A stretch of DNA of 64,000 bases from Mesostigma viride (lineage: Eukaryota > Streptophyta > Mesostigmatophyceae > Mesostigmatales > Mesostigmataceae): positions 629,501-693,500 of the forward strand of contig RPFO01000240.1 of assembly GCA_009746045.1 (NCBI GenBank), written 5' to 3'. The notes below the pieces were generated by a model that had not been told where the DNA came from, ran no database searches, and was given only the letters and a program-made list of their open reading frames with translations. The first letter of the stretch is position 1. Each line of letters opens with the position of its first letter. The translations under genes and the position numbers were made by a program. Of this stretch, positions 32,023-42,225 are shown in pieces.

Positions 32023-32449
32023 TTGTGTTATAGTGAACGCCTTAGGTGGCATCACGGGAAAGTCAATAACTTGAGCTAGGGGTGTCAGATTGAGCTCAAA
32101 TTTTGGCAGTGTGTTTCCCCCCACTCAGTGGAACTTTCTATGTATGGATGACCCAGTCTGATGTGTTAATGATTTGATTTATTTTTTTTGGCTAAAAAAA
32201 GTACCCATTTTGCGGGAAAATTAATAACTCAAACAAATGTGACCATTTTGGCCATGTAAATAGCCCAGCTTTTAAAAAAGTGAGGGAACTTTGCAGGTAT
32301 GTATGGGCAAGTCATTTAGACAAGTGGTTTGTCTTGGGCAAAATATCTCATAAATAGCATCTTTTTCTATTTTTAGCTCGCCACCGGTGCGTGGTTGGGG
32401 GTAGTACCCCCAACAAGTGGTGGTATGAATGTCCAAACATCATATTTAT
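32023..32449 (+). other. Kolobok-1 3' non-coding region
   Basis: AT-rich sequence without ORFs. The stretch around 32340-32420 (AGCATCTTTTTCTATTTTTAGC, CACCGG) is matched in reverse orientation at about 60255-60335, which ties this element to Kolobok-2. Confidence 0.6.
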
Positions 32450-33471
32450 TAAAAATATAATTACTTACAGCAGAGTGAAATCACTCAAACCAAAGAAACA
32501 CGCCCAGCTATAAACCTATATACAGAGCCATGTCAAAGCTCTATACTACGATAAGACCAATGGAAACGCCTAACGGGAGGAACCTAATAGCCCTGCTGCA
32601 CCGCAAAATCAGCCCGCGTACGGCGGAGCATGATGTCCGCCATGGCCCGAGTCAGCGCCACCGACAAGCGCTGACGCCAATATGACGTCCAGGTCCGCGC
32701 CGACCATGGGGCCCGCTGGCCCTCCAGGTCCAGCCGGTCCTCCCGGAGCCGGCAACACTCCTTGAAGAAGGCGGAGGTCAGGGGCCCCATGGCCCCAAAC
32801 TCCTCCAGGACAAAGGGCACCACACGATGGTGCCCGACGTCGCCGTAGGCCAGGAGCTTGGCCCGCTCCGCCCGGTCCGCCGTGTAACCTGCCGTGAGGG
32901 AGGCCCCAGCCACGTGGCTAAGAGCCAAGGGCCGCGCCACCGAAACGTCAATAAGCAGATGCCGGCCACCCCCCTCAAAGTCCAGCACCACGATGTCAGG
33001 CCGGTGGTTGGGGGAATAGAAGGCAGCGCCATCCGCATCCTCGGACCGGATGTTCGCGTGGGGGAAAACCGACCGAATCATGGCGAGCACCACCGTCAGG
33101 AGGACAGTGTGCAAATACAAATACCAATTCTGATTCTGTTGGCCCCCCATGCAGGCAAGGTAGTGAGTCCCCGTGGGATCCAGCGGCTGCCCACAGCTAC
33201 CACAAGGCCGCCCGGCCGGAACAAGAGGCTGCGGGGCAAATAGCTGGTGCCGGAGCGCCACCGAGTAGTGGCTGGGAGCCAAGGCGAATGGGGGGGCCAT
33301 GGGAAGAGCACGAAGGTACGCCGAGCCCACACTCCGCAAGGAAAGCGAGAACAGCCACGCACGTCCCTGGGCGTTGAGGTCCGCGAAAAGAGCAATCCAA
33401 TCAGCCGTGTGCAGAATACCCGCGTAGGTTTTCTGGTGTTTATCGATGACGCGAGCAGGGAATGCGGCGGG
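32450..33471 (-). mobile_element. 5'-truncated LINE (RLE-type), inserted in Kolobok-1
   Basis: A 13-bp target duplication ACATCATATTTAT lies at 32437-32449 and 33472-33484. The 1022 bp between encode the C-terminal part of a non-LTR retrotransposon on the minus strand. The uninterrupted target reads through in the homologous region of Kolobok-2 (about 60190-60245), which confirms the insertion. Confidence 0.75.
32584..33471 (-). pseudogene. LINE C-terminal domain: zinc knuckle and restriction-like endonuclease
   Basis: Open from the 5' truncation point to a stop at 32584. CGSCGQPL and THYLAC form a CCHC knuckle. HRPDIVVLDF ... HLLIDVSVARP is the PD...D pattern of the PD-(D/E)XK endonuclease of R2-like and other early-branching LINEs, which nicks the target for target-primed reverse transcription. 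The RT domain is missing by truncation. ADWIALFADLNAQGRAWL upstream is part of the linker that usually separates RT from the endonuclease. Confidence 0.68.
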
Positions 33472-33579
33472 ACATCATATTTATGGTACCCAATCATCAC
33501 TAGATTTTTCCCATGTGCATTGGAAGTGATACTCACTAAAGTCTGTTTTTCAGGCTTTTGGACGTGCGAGTCCCCTTAA

Positions 33580-34415
33580 TCCCAGCCATTGGACTAGGTA
33601 ATGTGCCTTGACTTTAATCTATCACCAAGTTCCCAAGGAAAGGTTGGGACCTGACCAAGGGGTCAGGGGATAACCTGGGGTGACCTCTGATTCACTGGCC
33701 AGTACACCTAGCCTGGTCCAAGGGCGTATATGTTGTTCCCCGAAAGGAGGCAGGACCCTGGGCCCTATCAGGTCTGATCAACCCCAAGGGACCAAGCGGT
33801 CTGTGGCTGAGTGGGCACAAGCAAGGCTAGGCTTGTTTCAAGCTGGTCCAGCTCCAAAAGAAGAAAGGTTTGGAGTTAGCATTTTGGGCAACCAATATGC
33901 TAAGTGGATGCAGTTTGGAAAGACCTTTCCAACGCCGTGCTGACCGCCTGAAACAGACAAGGGACAAGAAAGATATCAAGTCCCGAAGTCCTAGCCATCC
34001 GTGGCCGACTATAGGGTGTAGTCCTCTGGTATAGTGGCAGGCCGTGCCTGCACAGGCTTAGCCTGTCTATCACGTGACTGTGGTCCACGTAGACCAGGGG
34101 GAGCAGCAGCCTGTGACTGGTAGGGTACTGGAGCTGGCACAGGGCTGCAAGGATACTAGACCTTGCAGGCTTGTGACAGGTCCTGTACTTCCTAGGTTGC
34201 AGAGCCTAGGCAAATCCAGTACGTCCTGGCTCTGCACTGATGCCAGTGGACGTTGTGGATTTGCTTGCACGCCTGCACGTGCCTCGTCATGCCGATGGGA
34301 ACGAGGACCAACACAAAGGATATAGCTTGGTCATGGGGGATGACCAGCTATCTCGGAAAGCACGAACCGTGGGTGCCACCTTGGTCGTGGAAGTGCCCAC
34401 AGTGGTCGTGGCCTG
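33580..34415. other. Unassigned sequence between Kolobok-1 and the Gypsy-C remnant
   Basis: No ORF, terminal repeat or homology to the rest of the window that I can support. Its left edge continues the sequence split by Kolobok-1, so part may be the remaining 3' end of Copia-B1. Confidence 0.4.
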
Positions 34416-34808
34416 GTGCATGGATTTAAGGTTGCTGCCTTGCAACATTGGCTATTAAAGCCGTGCTGTGAAAGACCAAGAGCTCACATACGTGGGGAGC
34501 TCTTTCTAACTGGTTTGCGTCATCGGATCCGGTACCATCGCCTGCTCCTGCGGGCCCTCTGTTTGATCGCGGTAGAGCCTTTCCTACGCCTCTTTGCCTG
34601 TGGCTTCCTGGACTGGGCCCGTGGCCAGGTGGTCCTTACGCAGCATAGGTACTACTGGGCCTTCCTGGGCCTTTTTCCTGATGGCGTGTGGGCCGATGTT
34701 TTCCTCACTGTAGATAGGCATGATAATGCCGACGACGTGGCCCACTACCATGCGTATCTGGATGTTCTGCTGGCCTCGCGTGGCACTTACCAGACTGATG
34801 GCAACTAG
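34416..34808 (+). pseudogene. Gypsy ORF3 C-terminal fragment (3' end of a Gypsy-C-type element)
   Basis: From about 34490 the frame matches the end of Gypsy-A ORF3: GFLDWARGQVVLTQHRYYWAF, PDGVW, VDRHDN and AYLDVLLASRGTYQ, ending at the same relative place. Upstream residues are unrelated, so the element is truncated at about 34490. It shows that ORF3 C-termini are conserved between the A-type and C-type elements. Confidence 0.8.
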
Positions 34809-35175
34809 ATAGAGGGTCCTAGGCCCGACCTGAGGGTGTTGTCCCTCCGGTATATAGAGTCGCCCTCATATTCTGGCCAGTTGATTGGTCGTTCTTGGTC
34901 CTTGGTGCTGATTTGTTTACTCTGTGTGTCCTGCCCAGTGCCGTCCCTCCCGGCAAGGCCTCTGTGCCAGGCAGTTAGGGGACCCTCCCACCAGGCTTGG
35001 TGCTGGTTAACCCTACACCACTCGGGGTGGAACCGAGTTAACTTGTTGGTGCTTCGTATCTTGGACATGGCCTGTCGATTGTGTTGGTGTGTGCTGGGTG
35101 CATTAGGTTCCTCCTACCCCTTGGTTTCCTCCCTGTGTGTAGGGAGAGGGCTCCCTACCTTTGTGGGGGGGGAGG
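34809..35175 (+). other. Gypsy-C-type 3' untranslated region and polypurine tract
   Basis: Closely similar to 6229-6598, including the TATATAGAGTCGCCCTCA segment, and ending in a G-rich tract (about 35163-35175) before the LTR. Confidence 0.65.
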
Positions 35176-35728
35176 TGTTACGTCGCGTAACAATTCGTTG
35201 TAGTTACGGACGTAAATTAGGTCCTTTGCCTCGGTCGTTCCTAGGTTTACGTGTAGTTTGTACTGGGACACTGTTGTCCTCGTAACCGTACTGTGGTGCA
35301 TTGGATGCTTTTGGGCGTCGCGCCGCGTACTTTATTAGTGGTCCTTATCCTTCGGGCAGAATGTAGTGGACCAGCGTGCATCTGTACATTTGTAGGCGAG
35401 GGCCAGGTCAGCCCGAGCATGCTGGACCGTTGGTGATCATTTATGCACGTTCTACCCCTCGTGTTGGCACTCGGCGTGTGTTAAATGAATTAACACATAT
35501 TAGCTTGGGTCACGGCAGTGTAGTTGTGTTTCCTTCCTCTATTCCTGGAGTAAACGGGTTTGTGTAAATGGCTTATGGCGTATTATAGTAATACATACGT
35601 GAATGCATTGAGATCTGGATCGTCTCGTTCGTCTTTCGCTAGGGGATTAAGTAGAGGTGGCCTGACTAGTTTAGGTAGCGTTAGGCCAGGTAGAGGTAGA
35701 GGTGGTGGTACAAGCTTAGGGCGTAACA
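35176..35728 (+). repeat. Gypsy-C LTR
   Basis: 553 bp from TGTTACGTCGCGTAAC to GGGCGTAACA, related to the Gypsy-A LTRs. It is preceded by a 3' untranslated region and followed directly by protease sequence with no primer site, leader or gag. Either it is a 3' LTR joined to a second, 5'-deleted internal region, or the 5' LTR of an element that lost gag. Confidence 0.78.
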
Positions 35729-36237
35729 TCATCCCTACCCTTACGCGTTCGCCCTCTTATGTTTCTGAATGGTGGCTTAACCGTCCCTCACACTGTTGTA
35801 GACCCCTTCTTGCATGCTGATGAACTTTTGAATGTCTCTGTGTTAGTGGATAGCGGTGCGGCTAGCTCCTTTGTGAGCGAGGCCCTAGTTAGGCGTTTAG
35901 GACTAGTCCCTATCCCTCACACCAAACCTGTCACTGTCCATTATGCTGACGGTCGCACCAGTCATTCCCCGGGTACGGTATCCCTTCCCCTGGTCATACA
36001 AGGACGTACTGTCAACCTTACGGCCACTATAGGTCCTATCACTACCGCTGATGTATTACTAGGATTAGATTGGCACCAGGATAATAAGATTACTATTAAT
36101 TATGATACAATGGTCATCTGGTTTCCAGATAGTTCTTACTGGGTACCGGAACGTCATTATACAGTAGAAAATTTATCCTTGGTAGATATTACCCCTCCTA
36201 CACCTGTTGATCCTCCTGTAAGACCTATACCTGAAGT
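35729..36237 (+). pseudogene. Gypsy-C protease
   Basis: MFLNGGLTVPHTVVDPFL, then LVDSGAASSFVSEALVRRLG (DSGA active site) and TADVLLGLDWHQDNK. It is open from 35759 but runs into Copia-B2 at 36243. Removing B2 and one ATTAA joins it to the linker at 42226. Thirty bases of the sequence preceding the protease in Gypsy-A lie between the LTR and this ATG, so the gag deletion ends there. Confidence 0.85.
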
Positions 36238-36242
36238 ATTAA

Positions 36243-36725
36243 AGTTGGTTGGAGACCCATCCAGGGTCCACATGGGTCCTCAGAGATAGAGGATCTTGTA
36301 CAGATTACTACAATATACTTTATTGTAGTATTGGGCCAATGGCTGTACTTCACTAGTACTCGCCAATGGGATAACGCCACGTAGAATGTGTGGGCGTCTC
36401 CCAGGCCTCCACGTCACCGGCTGGTCAAGGGCCGGTGTAGTCCTGTCAAGAGGACTGAGCCGACTATCGGCCTATCATGTATGCGCATCTGCCTTGGTAC
36501 CTCCTAGAGGATTCTAGAAGTATCTAACACGCGGCATGCACTGAACTACATGGAATGCATGTCCACGTAGGATATTCAGCAAGACTGATGAAGGTGCCAA
36601 GCGCAACAGGTTCTTATGCGCAACGAAGACGAATTATGCAACAACAGCAATAACGTATGAGAACAATAAAGAGAACGTTCATTCCATGCTTTCTGATTTA
36701 CATCGCATTCCATTTATTTGCAACT
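36243..36725 (+). repeat. Copia-B2 5' LTR
   Basis: 483 bp, AGTTGGTTGG...TTTGCAACT, with AATAAA near 36664. It is followed by TGTTGTATTCAT, a motif that recurs after the Copia-B3 5' LTR. Confidence 0.88.
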
Positions 36726-38466
36726 TGTTGTATTCATTGTCATTTCGACGACCGAGGGCAGTTTCCGTTAAAGCCTAGCCCGAGTGAGCATAGGCTTTGC
36801 CGAATTACTGTTGGCTCTGGCCCCGGTGAGCACAGGGACGACAGGACTAAACTTCGAGCCAGCGACCATGCGTACGTTATGGCTAGACGGAGTTTAGAAG
36901 GCTCGGAATCTGACTCGGACAGCCTGCATCTAATTCGGTTTCGATTCTTCATCAAGTTGATGTGCTGTAACCAGTTTACATCAGCCGGTTCAGGCGTAGG
37001 GTGTATAAACTGGTTGATAGCATATGGTTGAAGAGATTTTCCCTTCTGAGCGGAATCTTTTTCAGCCTCGATTTGGATCCAAGCTGTTGGAATGTCAGCG
37101 CAAGCCATCGAATCGTCAAGAACGGTTTGAATTGCGGTTTGTATTGCTTTGGTTTCGGCGGCCTGCATGCCTTTTGTCGACCATGCTCGCCGTCAGGCTG
37201 AATTGGATATCATGCCGCTTTGGATACTTACGAGTATCATGCATCATAAAAGGAAGTTGCTTTGTGTTTTGCAAAGGCGGTTGAGTGATGAACGATTGGA
37301 TTTCAGCATCATGCCTGGTTTCTCGGCAACATAAAGCGACGCTGTCTTTATTTCAACGAGCTTTTTTGCTATAGTAACGGATGTTTTCTGCATGTTACTA
37401 ATTGGCTCTTTTTCTTTTGGAAAGGCCGTGTGTGCTGTAAAGAGCTGGTTGGAAACCGTGGAGAAGGCTGGACATGTGCCTCAGGTGTGCCATGTTTTGT
37501 CTTTCCACCATGCAGGAAACAAGCCATGACAACACAAGTACACGCCCAGTGACGTGATGCTTATACGTAAGAAGCTGGAATATCCAAGCTGGAGCAAAGC
37601 CTGATTGAGATGCCCATGTGTGCATCTATCTCTCTCTCTTGCCAAGTCCTCTCTTTTATACGAGTGTTATGAAAAACATTCATGAGGACTAAACCCTGGT
37701 AGTAAAGGAAGATCTACCAGGAAGTAGGACCCCTTGATGAGGATCCAAAGATGCCAGCTGTGCCCCGGCTGGTGAGCACGGCGGTATTAAAATCCCGTCA
37801 TTGTCTAGGGCCCCTGGGGAGGTTCCTGGTACATGGACATATGTGCCCTGTGAGCATGTATATGATGGGATGGAACCCCTGGCAGTGAAGGCCTGCCAAG
37901 GCATAGCCCCCCACAAGAGGCTCGTTCCATTATAATTAACGCGGATTAATTAATGATCCTCTCTGTTTATATAACCCCTACAGCGTCCTTATGGACGTTG
38001 ATGAGAGTGGTTTTATGGCAGAGGAGGCCTGCCAGGTGGTAGGGGCTCCAGCAGTAACCCCTACTAACCGTAAAGCTGCCCCAGTGAGCAGCAGTAAAAG
38101 TGCCCCTGTTTGTGGCATTCCTATCCATGCCTGGATTAAAAGAGCACCCCAGAGGGAACTCTTTCTGTAAATAGTACATGTGGATCTGCTCCTGTTTGTA
38201 GACAGATGCCACACGGTGTTGCCCAAGTGAGCAACATATCTGTGAACAATACATGTGGTGCAGCTCCTGGTTGTAGCCAAGCACCCATTGATATTGTCAA
38301 CAGTCAAGCTCCTCAGAGCAATAATCCTTGTTATATTGATAATAAAAACTTGGACTCTTGCTCTGCCAGGAACGTGGATGCCCGTCCATGTCCTGAAGAG
38401 CCATTGCCTAATGATTGTATTAATCTTAGGACTTTGGCTAAGACTCTGATCTGCCTTTCTTAAGGA
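36726..38466 (+). other. Copia-B2 internal sequence of unknown origin
   Basis: Where gag and the integrase N-terminus should be, I find no zinc knuckle, capsid motif or HHCC. A 142-codon minus-strand frame (36740-37168) and an 85-codon plus frame (38206-38463, Asn- and Cys-rich) have no recognisable domain. The block may be a deletion remnant or captured sequence. Confidence 0.5.
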
Positions 38467-39060
38467 TTGTGGGTCGTGAAGATCACCAAGCCCAAGGCAA
38501 GGTTGACAGATATATACAGGAGCTTAAGAAGTTGGTAATCTCTGGGGATTATCCTGAGATGTTTAAACCAACTTTTGCTGTCAGGTGTTTGGGTGCTGCA
38601 AGGTGGCCTCTACCCTGATGACATAGTGCAGGCATGGAGTAAGCAGAGGTGGGCACAGTATGCTCATCTCTGTGAAAAGGATAAACAGAGAGGAGAATCA
38701 TTAAAATTTAAGGTGGGAGACCAGGTGATCTTCCACAAAGAAAATGCTCCTGGTAAACGCGGTTATTGGCAGGGTCCAGGGACCATAACCTCAGTTGACC
38801 CGGAGATGAAAACTGCTGATGTGGTCTGGAATGGTACCACTTATCATCTGGCTTGGAATAGATTGAAGAGAGATCCAATGAACGTTCAAAATCCCCTGGT
38901 GAATATGGCCTCTGGAGAGGCATCTGGATCTCCCAATCTTTCCTGTCCACCTTTTGCCAGTGAACAGCCTGGACTCCAACTACCAGAAAGGGCGGCCTCC
39001 CATCAACTGGAGCCTACTACTCAGCAAGCTCAGCCTAGGATATTGACTGGGATATCATAG
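38467..39060 (+). pseudogene. Copia-B2 integrase C-terminal remnant
   Basis: VGREDHQAQGKVDRYIQELK matches the end of the B1 and B3 integrase cores. A frameshift near 38590 leads to WSKQRWAQYAHL and the basic module FKVGDQVIFHKENAPGKRGY, WQGPGTITSVD and YHLAWNRLKRD. The HHCC region and the first part of the DDE core are gone. TAG at 39058-39060 interrupts the frame, which continues into the protease. Confidence 0.7.
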
Positions 39061-39663
39061 GATGATATATTTGAAGCTGACTTGTTGGATAGGGTGTCTG
39101 ATCAGCACCGGAAGCTCCGGCCGTTGGAACATGGGCTTGAGACCCCTGGGCAGGTGGATAACATATTTCAGTCTGAACAGCCAAAGCTTGGATTCAATTA
39201 CCCTGGTAATAAGCCATTGCCCTTGGAGACTGATGGGAAAATACCAGCCCAAGGAAGACAAGCTGAGGAGGGGTTGTCCAGGTTGAACACTCAGCTCGGC
39301 AAGAGGGGCAATCCTCAAGAGCTTCGGGATATTGTAAAGAAGCTCAAGCCTTCACTAAAGATTGCCAAAATAACTTCTCTTCTAGAGAAGGGCATGGACC
39401 TTGATAGCTTTGATGTGGATACCAAAGCAGAGGTCTCTGTCACCTCGCCCTTTAATGCTTTGCTGGATAAGTATTCCCTTGAACCCAGTCCATGGACTAA
39501 TGTCCAAGACTTTGCGGGTAACACTAATCATCAAGTTCTTGGGAATATCACTATCCCATTCTTGGGTGAGTCTTTGACACTTTGTGTTGTTGATGGCTAC
39601 AAGGGGCCCACTCTCATTGGCCAGCCATTCTTGGTGACTCCCGGTCACTGTTACCATTGTTGA
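39061..39663 (+). pseudogene. Copia-B2 retropepsin-like domain
   Basis: Same frame as the integrase remnant after one TAG. DSFDVDTKAEVSV places Asp 113 of the 193-codon ORF (from 39082) at the active site, with Lys where Gly is usual. VQDFAGNTNHQVLG, IPFLGESL and VVDGYKGPTLIGQPFL give the flap side and second strand with the same spacing as in B1 and B3. A frameshift near 39645 ends the ORF early; the next frame runs on into RT. Confidence 0.75.
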
Positions 39664-39739
39664 TGGCCCCAATAACACAAAGAGTCTCCTAAAGACCCAT
39701 TGTGACCCGGCAATTCCTCTGGAATCATTCAGATGTTCC

Positions 39740-41467
39740 TTGCCTCTTGAAATATTCCAGAAGGCACATTGGAAGACCGCCTGTGTCGGTTCAGTAATAA
39801 AAGGAGCAGAATGGGGAAGGGATATACCCCCAGCTTCTGAGCTGGTAGAACCTGCCCAGCTTGACAGTGTGACTACTCTTGGTCTCACAAAAAGGTCATT
39901 TGCTGCTCATAGCCCCATGTCCTTTGATGATGTAGACCTGGACTGTCACACTTTCGCTGGCCTTGAGGCCTGGCGAGTAGCATTGGCGCGTGCGCTCCAG
40001 GAGTGGCAAACGCTGGATGTTTTTGAAGGCATTTCAGAACCTCCACCCAATGCTCAAATGCTTCAGTTGCGTTTTGTATGCAAGATGAAGAGCAAGCTTA
40101 ATGAGCCTCCCATACCAAACGCACGTCCAGTCGTAACCCAGTTCCATGGTACTACAGACTTTGATAAGGAGGAGCTGTATACTCCTGGCCTGTCACATCC
40201 TGTTCTCAGGCTTATTGTTAGTCTGTACCTTGGTGCTTTGGACTATGGCTTGGATTATGGAGCAGAAGTTGATGACTTCACCAGGGCCTTTTTGCATGGT
40301 GATCCTCAGGTGGCCAGAGCCACTTGGCAATCTCAAAGACCCTGTTGTGTCAAGACCCCAGCATGCTGGTTAGCTGAAGTAGGTTATCCCTACATGCAGC
40401 CTAAAGTGGGCTGGGAAGGACTGGTCAGCAGTCCAGTCATTTGGTATGAAACCATTGCTCCTGCCATCCAAGAGAGATGTCAGATGCAACAATCTCATCT
40501 TGCCTATTGTCTCTTTGTAGGGCAATCCAAGGGACAACCCACCTGGGCTACCTTACATGGGGATGACATGCAACGCATTGGTCCCAAGGGATGGTTGAAT
40601 GAGACCTATAAAAGGCTCAATGACAAGTCCCCTATTGGTACCAGAGCATGGTTTACTAAAAACAGCCAGGTACCTTACTGTGGCATTGGCTGTACCCTTT
40701 TCCAAGATGACAAAGGATGGCATCTTAAGCTGCAATCGGCGAAGGGGTATAAAGAAAAACTAATAACTCAGTTGCCCAAGAGAGTAACTGAGGAGAATGC
40801 CCCTACGGTTAAAGGTCAACTAGGTTGGCTGGCTGCCACAACCAACCCTGACCTGGCAGTACAGAGTAGGATGCCAGACTCTGTTGTTGTAGGAGAAGGA
40901 AGGAGGCGCCTGGAGAGCTGCCTCAATGAATCTCCTGACTTGGTGTTGTCTGGTGTAGACTGGCATAGGCGTATCATCATAGACGCCTACACAGATGCTA
41001 GCCAAGAGTCTAGATCTGCCAACAAGATTGGTGCCAGAGCCGGATGCCTGATCACCATCAGGAATGAAGGCAAACAGCCCTCGTTGGTATGCTGGTCCAG
41101 TAACCTTCAGAGGAGGCGGTTTGCTGGCATTGACACAGCCGAGTGCAGGGCATACGCCATGTGCATTCGTGACGCCATATACATAAGAGAGCTACTCTTA
41201 TGGTGTCTGAGTCAGATAAGACCTCAACCTGTAATTGATGTCAGGGTTTATTGTGATAATAAGCCCGTGGTATCTTTTATCAAGAATGAGAGGGCCACTA
41301 CTACTGACTTGGACTACCTTGTGGCAAAGGAGTTGTCCAGCCACTGTATGACCATACATCTACCAGGACATTCAAATCCTGCTGATGCTATGACCAAGCT
41401 TCCACGACTGGCCCTTAATGGGTACCAGTTGTTACGGTCCATGATGGCTGGGGAACCCTTGTCATAA
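39740..41467 (+). CDS. Copia-B2 reverse transcriptase and RNase H
   Basis: 575 open codons, and the frame is open back to about 39650. RT motifs: LQLRFVCKMKSK, ARPVVTQFHGT, EVDDFTRAFLHGD (first Asp) and ATLHGDDMQRIG, with HGDD at the usual YVDD site. Connection: TVKGQLGWLAATTNPDLAV. RNase H: AYTDASQESR, TAECRAYAM, VYCDNKPVV, HSNPADAMTKL. It ends shortly before a purine-rich tract and the 3' LTR. This is the best-preserved RT of the group in the window. Confidence 0.88.
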   Translation: MPLEIFQKAHWKTACVGSVIKGAEWGRDIPPASELVEPAQLDSVTTLGLTKRSFAAHSPMSFDDVDLDCHTFAGLEAWRVALARALQEWQTLDVFEGISEPPPNAQMLQLRFVCKMKSKLNEPPIPNARPVVTQFHGTTDFDKEELYTPGLSHPVLRLIVSLYLGALDYGLDYGAEVDDFTRAFLHGDPQVARATWQSQRPCCVKTPACWLAEVGYPYMQPKVGWEGLVSSPVIWYETIAPAIQERCQMQQSHLAYCLFVGQSKGQPTWATLHGDDMQRIGPKGWLNETYKRLNDKSPIGTRAWFTKNSQVPYCGIGCTLFQDDKGWHLKLQSAKGYKEKLITQLPKRVTEENAPTVKGQLGWLAATTNPDLAVQSRMPDSVVVGEGRRRLESCLNESPDLVLSGVDWHRRIIIDAYTDASQESRSANKIGARAGCLITIRNEGKQPSLVCWSSNLQRRRFAGIDTAECRAYAMCIRDAIYIRELLLWCLSQIRPQPVIDVRVYCDNKPVVSFIKNERATTTDLDYLVAKELSSHCMTIHLPGHSNPADAMTKLPRLALNGYQLLRSMMAGEPLS

Positions 41468-41737
41468 GGAGTAATCTGGGAGCCTGAGCCTAATGCTCCT
41501 CCTGTAGGTTTTTATCCCCCTGGAGGTTTTGTCCTCTCTGGAGAAGAGGTTTTCCTTCAGATTTGGGTTTTCCCTACAGCAGGTTACACCAACCAATTGC
41601 AATGATGAGATGCAAGCTCCATAAGACCCAAGTGAGTCTCCATTGCCCTCACATGTGAAAGTGAACTGGCCAGGTGCGGCCGAACATCAATGAATACATC
41701 TAAGCCTGATCACTTTCACAAGGGAAAGAATGGCTGG

Positions 41738-42220
41738 AGTTGGTTGGAGACCCATCCAGGGTCCACATGGGTCCTCAGAGATAGAGGATCTTGTACAGAT
41801 TACTACAATATACTTTATTGTAGTATTGGGCCAATGGCTGTACTTCACTAGTACTCGCCAATGGGATAACGCCACGTAGAATGTGTGGGCGTCTCCCAGG
41901 CCTCCACGTCACCGGCTGGTCAAGGGCCGGTGTAGTCCTGTCAAGAGGACTGAGCCGACTATCGGCCTATCATGTATGCGCATCTGCCTTGGTACCTCCT
42001 AGAGGATTCTAGAAGTATCTAACACGCGGCATGCACTGAACTACATGGAATGCATGTCCACGTAGGATATTCAGCAAGACTGATGAAGGTGCCAAGCGCA
42101 ACAGGTTCTTATGCGCAACGAAGACGAATTATGCAACAACAGCAATAACGTATGAGAACAATAAAGAGAACGTTCATTCCATGCTTTCTGATTTACATCG
42201 CATTCCATTTATTTGCAACT
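41738..42220 (+). repeat. Copia-B2 3' LTR
   Basis: Reads identical to 36243-36725. It is preceded by AAGGGAAAGAATGG, a plausible polypurine tract, and followed by the ATTAA target duplication. Confidence 0.88.
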
Positions 42221-42225
42221 ATTAA

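Larger units (their letters stand above)
29075..33575 (+). mobile_element. Kolobok-like DNA transposon (Kolobok-1)
   Basis: Flanked by TTAA at 29071-29074 and 33576-33579, with inverted ends GGGGACTCG at 29075 and its complement ending at 33575. It encodes a DDE transposase with AT-hooks and a PHD finger. TTAA duplication, GGGG ends and a transposase of the MULE-like/Kolobok type (D..SW..RG, DGD, NxNE) support the Kolobok superfamily. piggyBac is less likely, because its ends start CCC and its catalytic core differs. Subterminal CGAATTTTTT and GCGCCAAAAAAATTC (29089-29117) recur in the element at 60146-62422. Confidence 0.75.
36243..42220 (+). mobile_element. Copia-B2, recent insertion with deleted gag and integrase core
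   Basis: 5-bp duplication ATTAA (36238-36242, 42221-42225) and two 483-bp LTRs that read as identical. Inside are an integrase C-terminal remnant, a retropepsin-like domain, RT and RNase H. Gag and the DDE core are missing, so it probably moved with proteins from a relative. LTR ends are AGTT...AACT. Confidence 0.85.

Noticed and set aside
33580..34415. A host gene between Kolobok-1 and Gypsy-C
   Set aside because: Only frames under 90 codons with no domain and no sign of splicing signals that I could defend.
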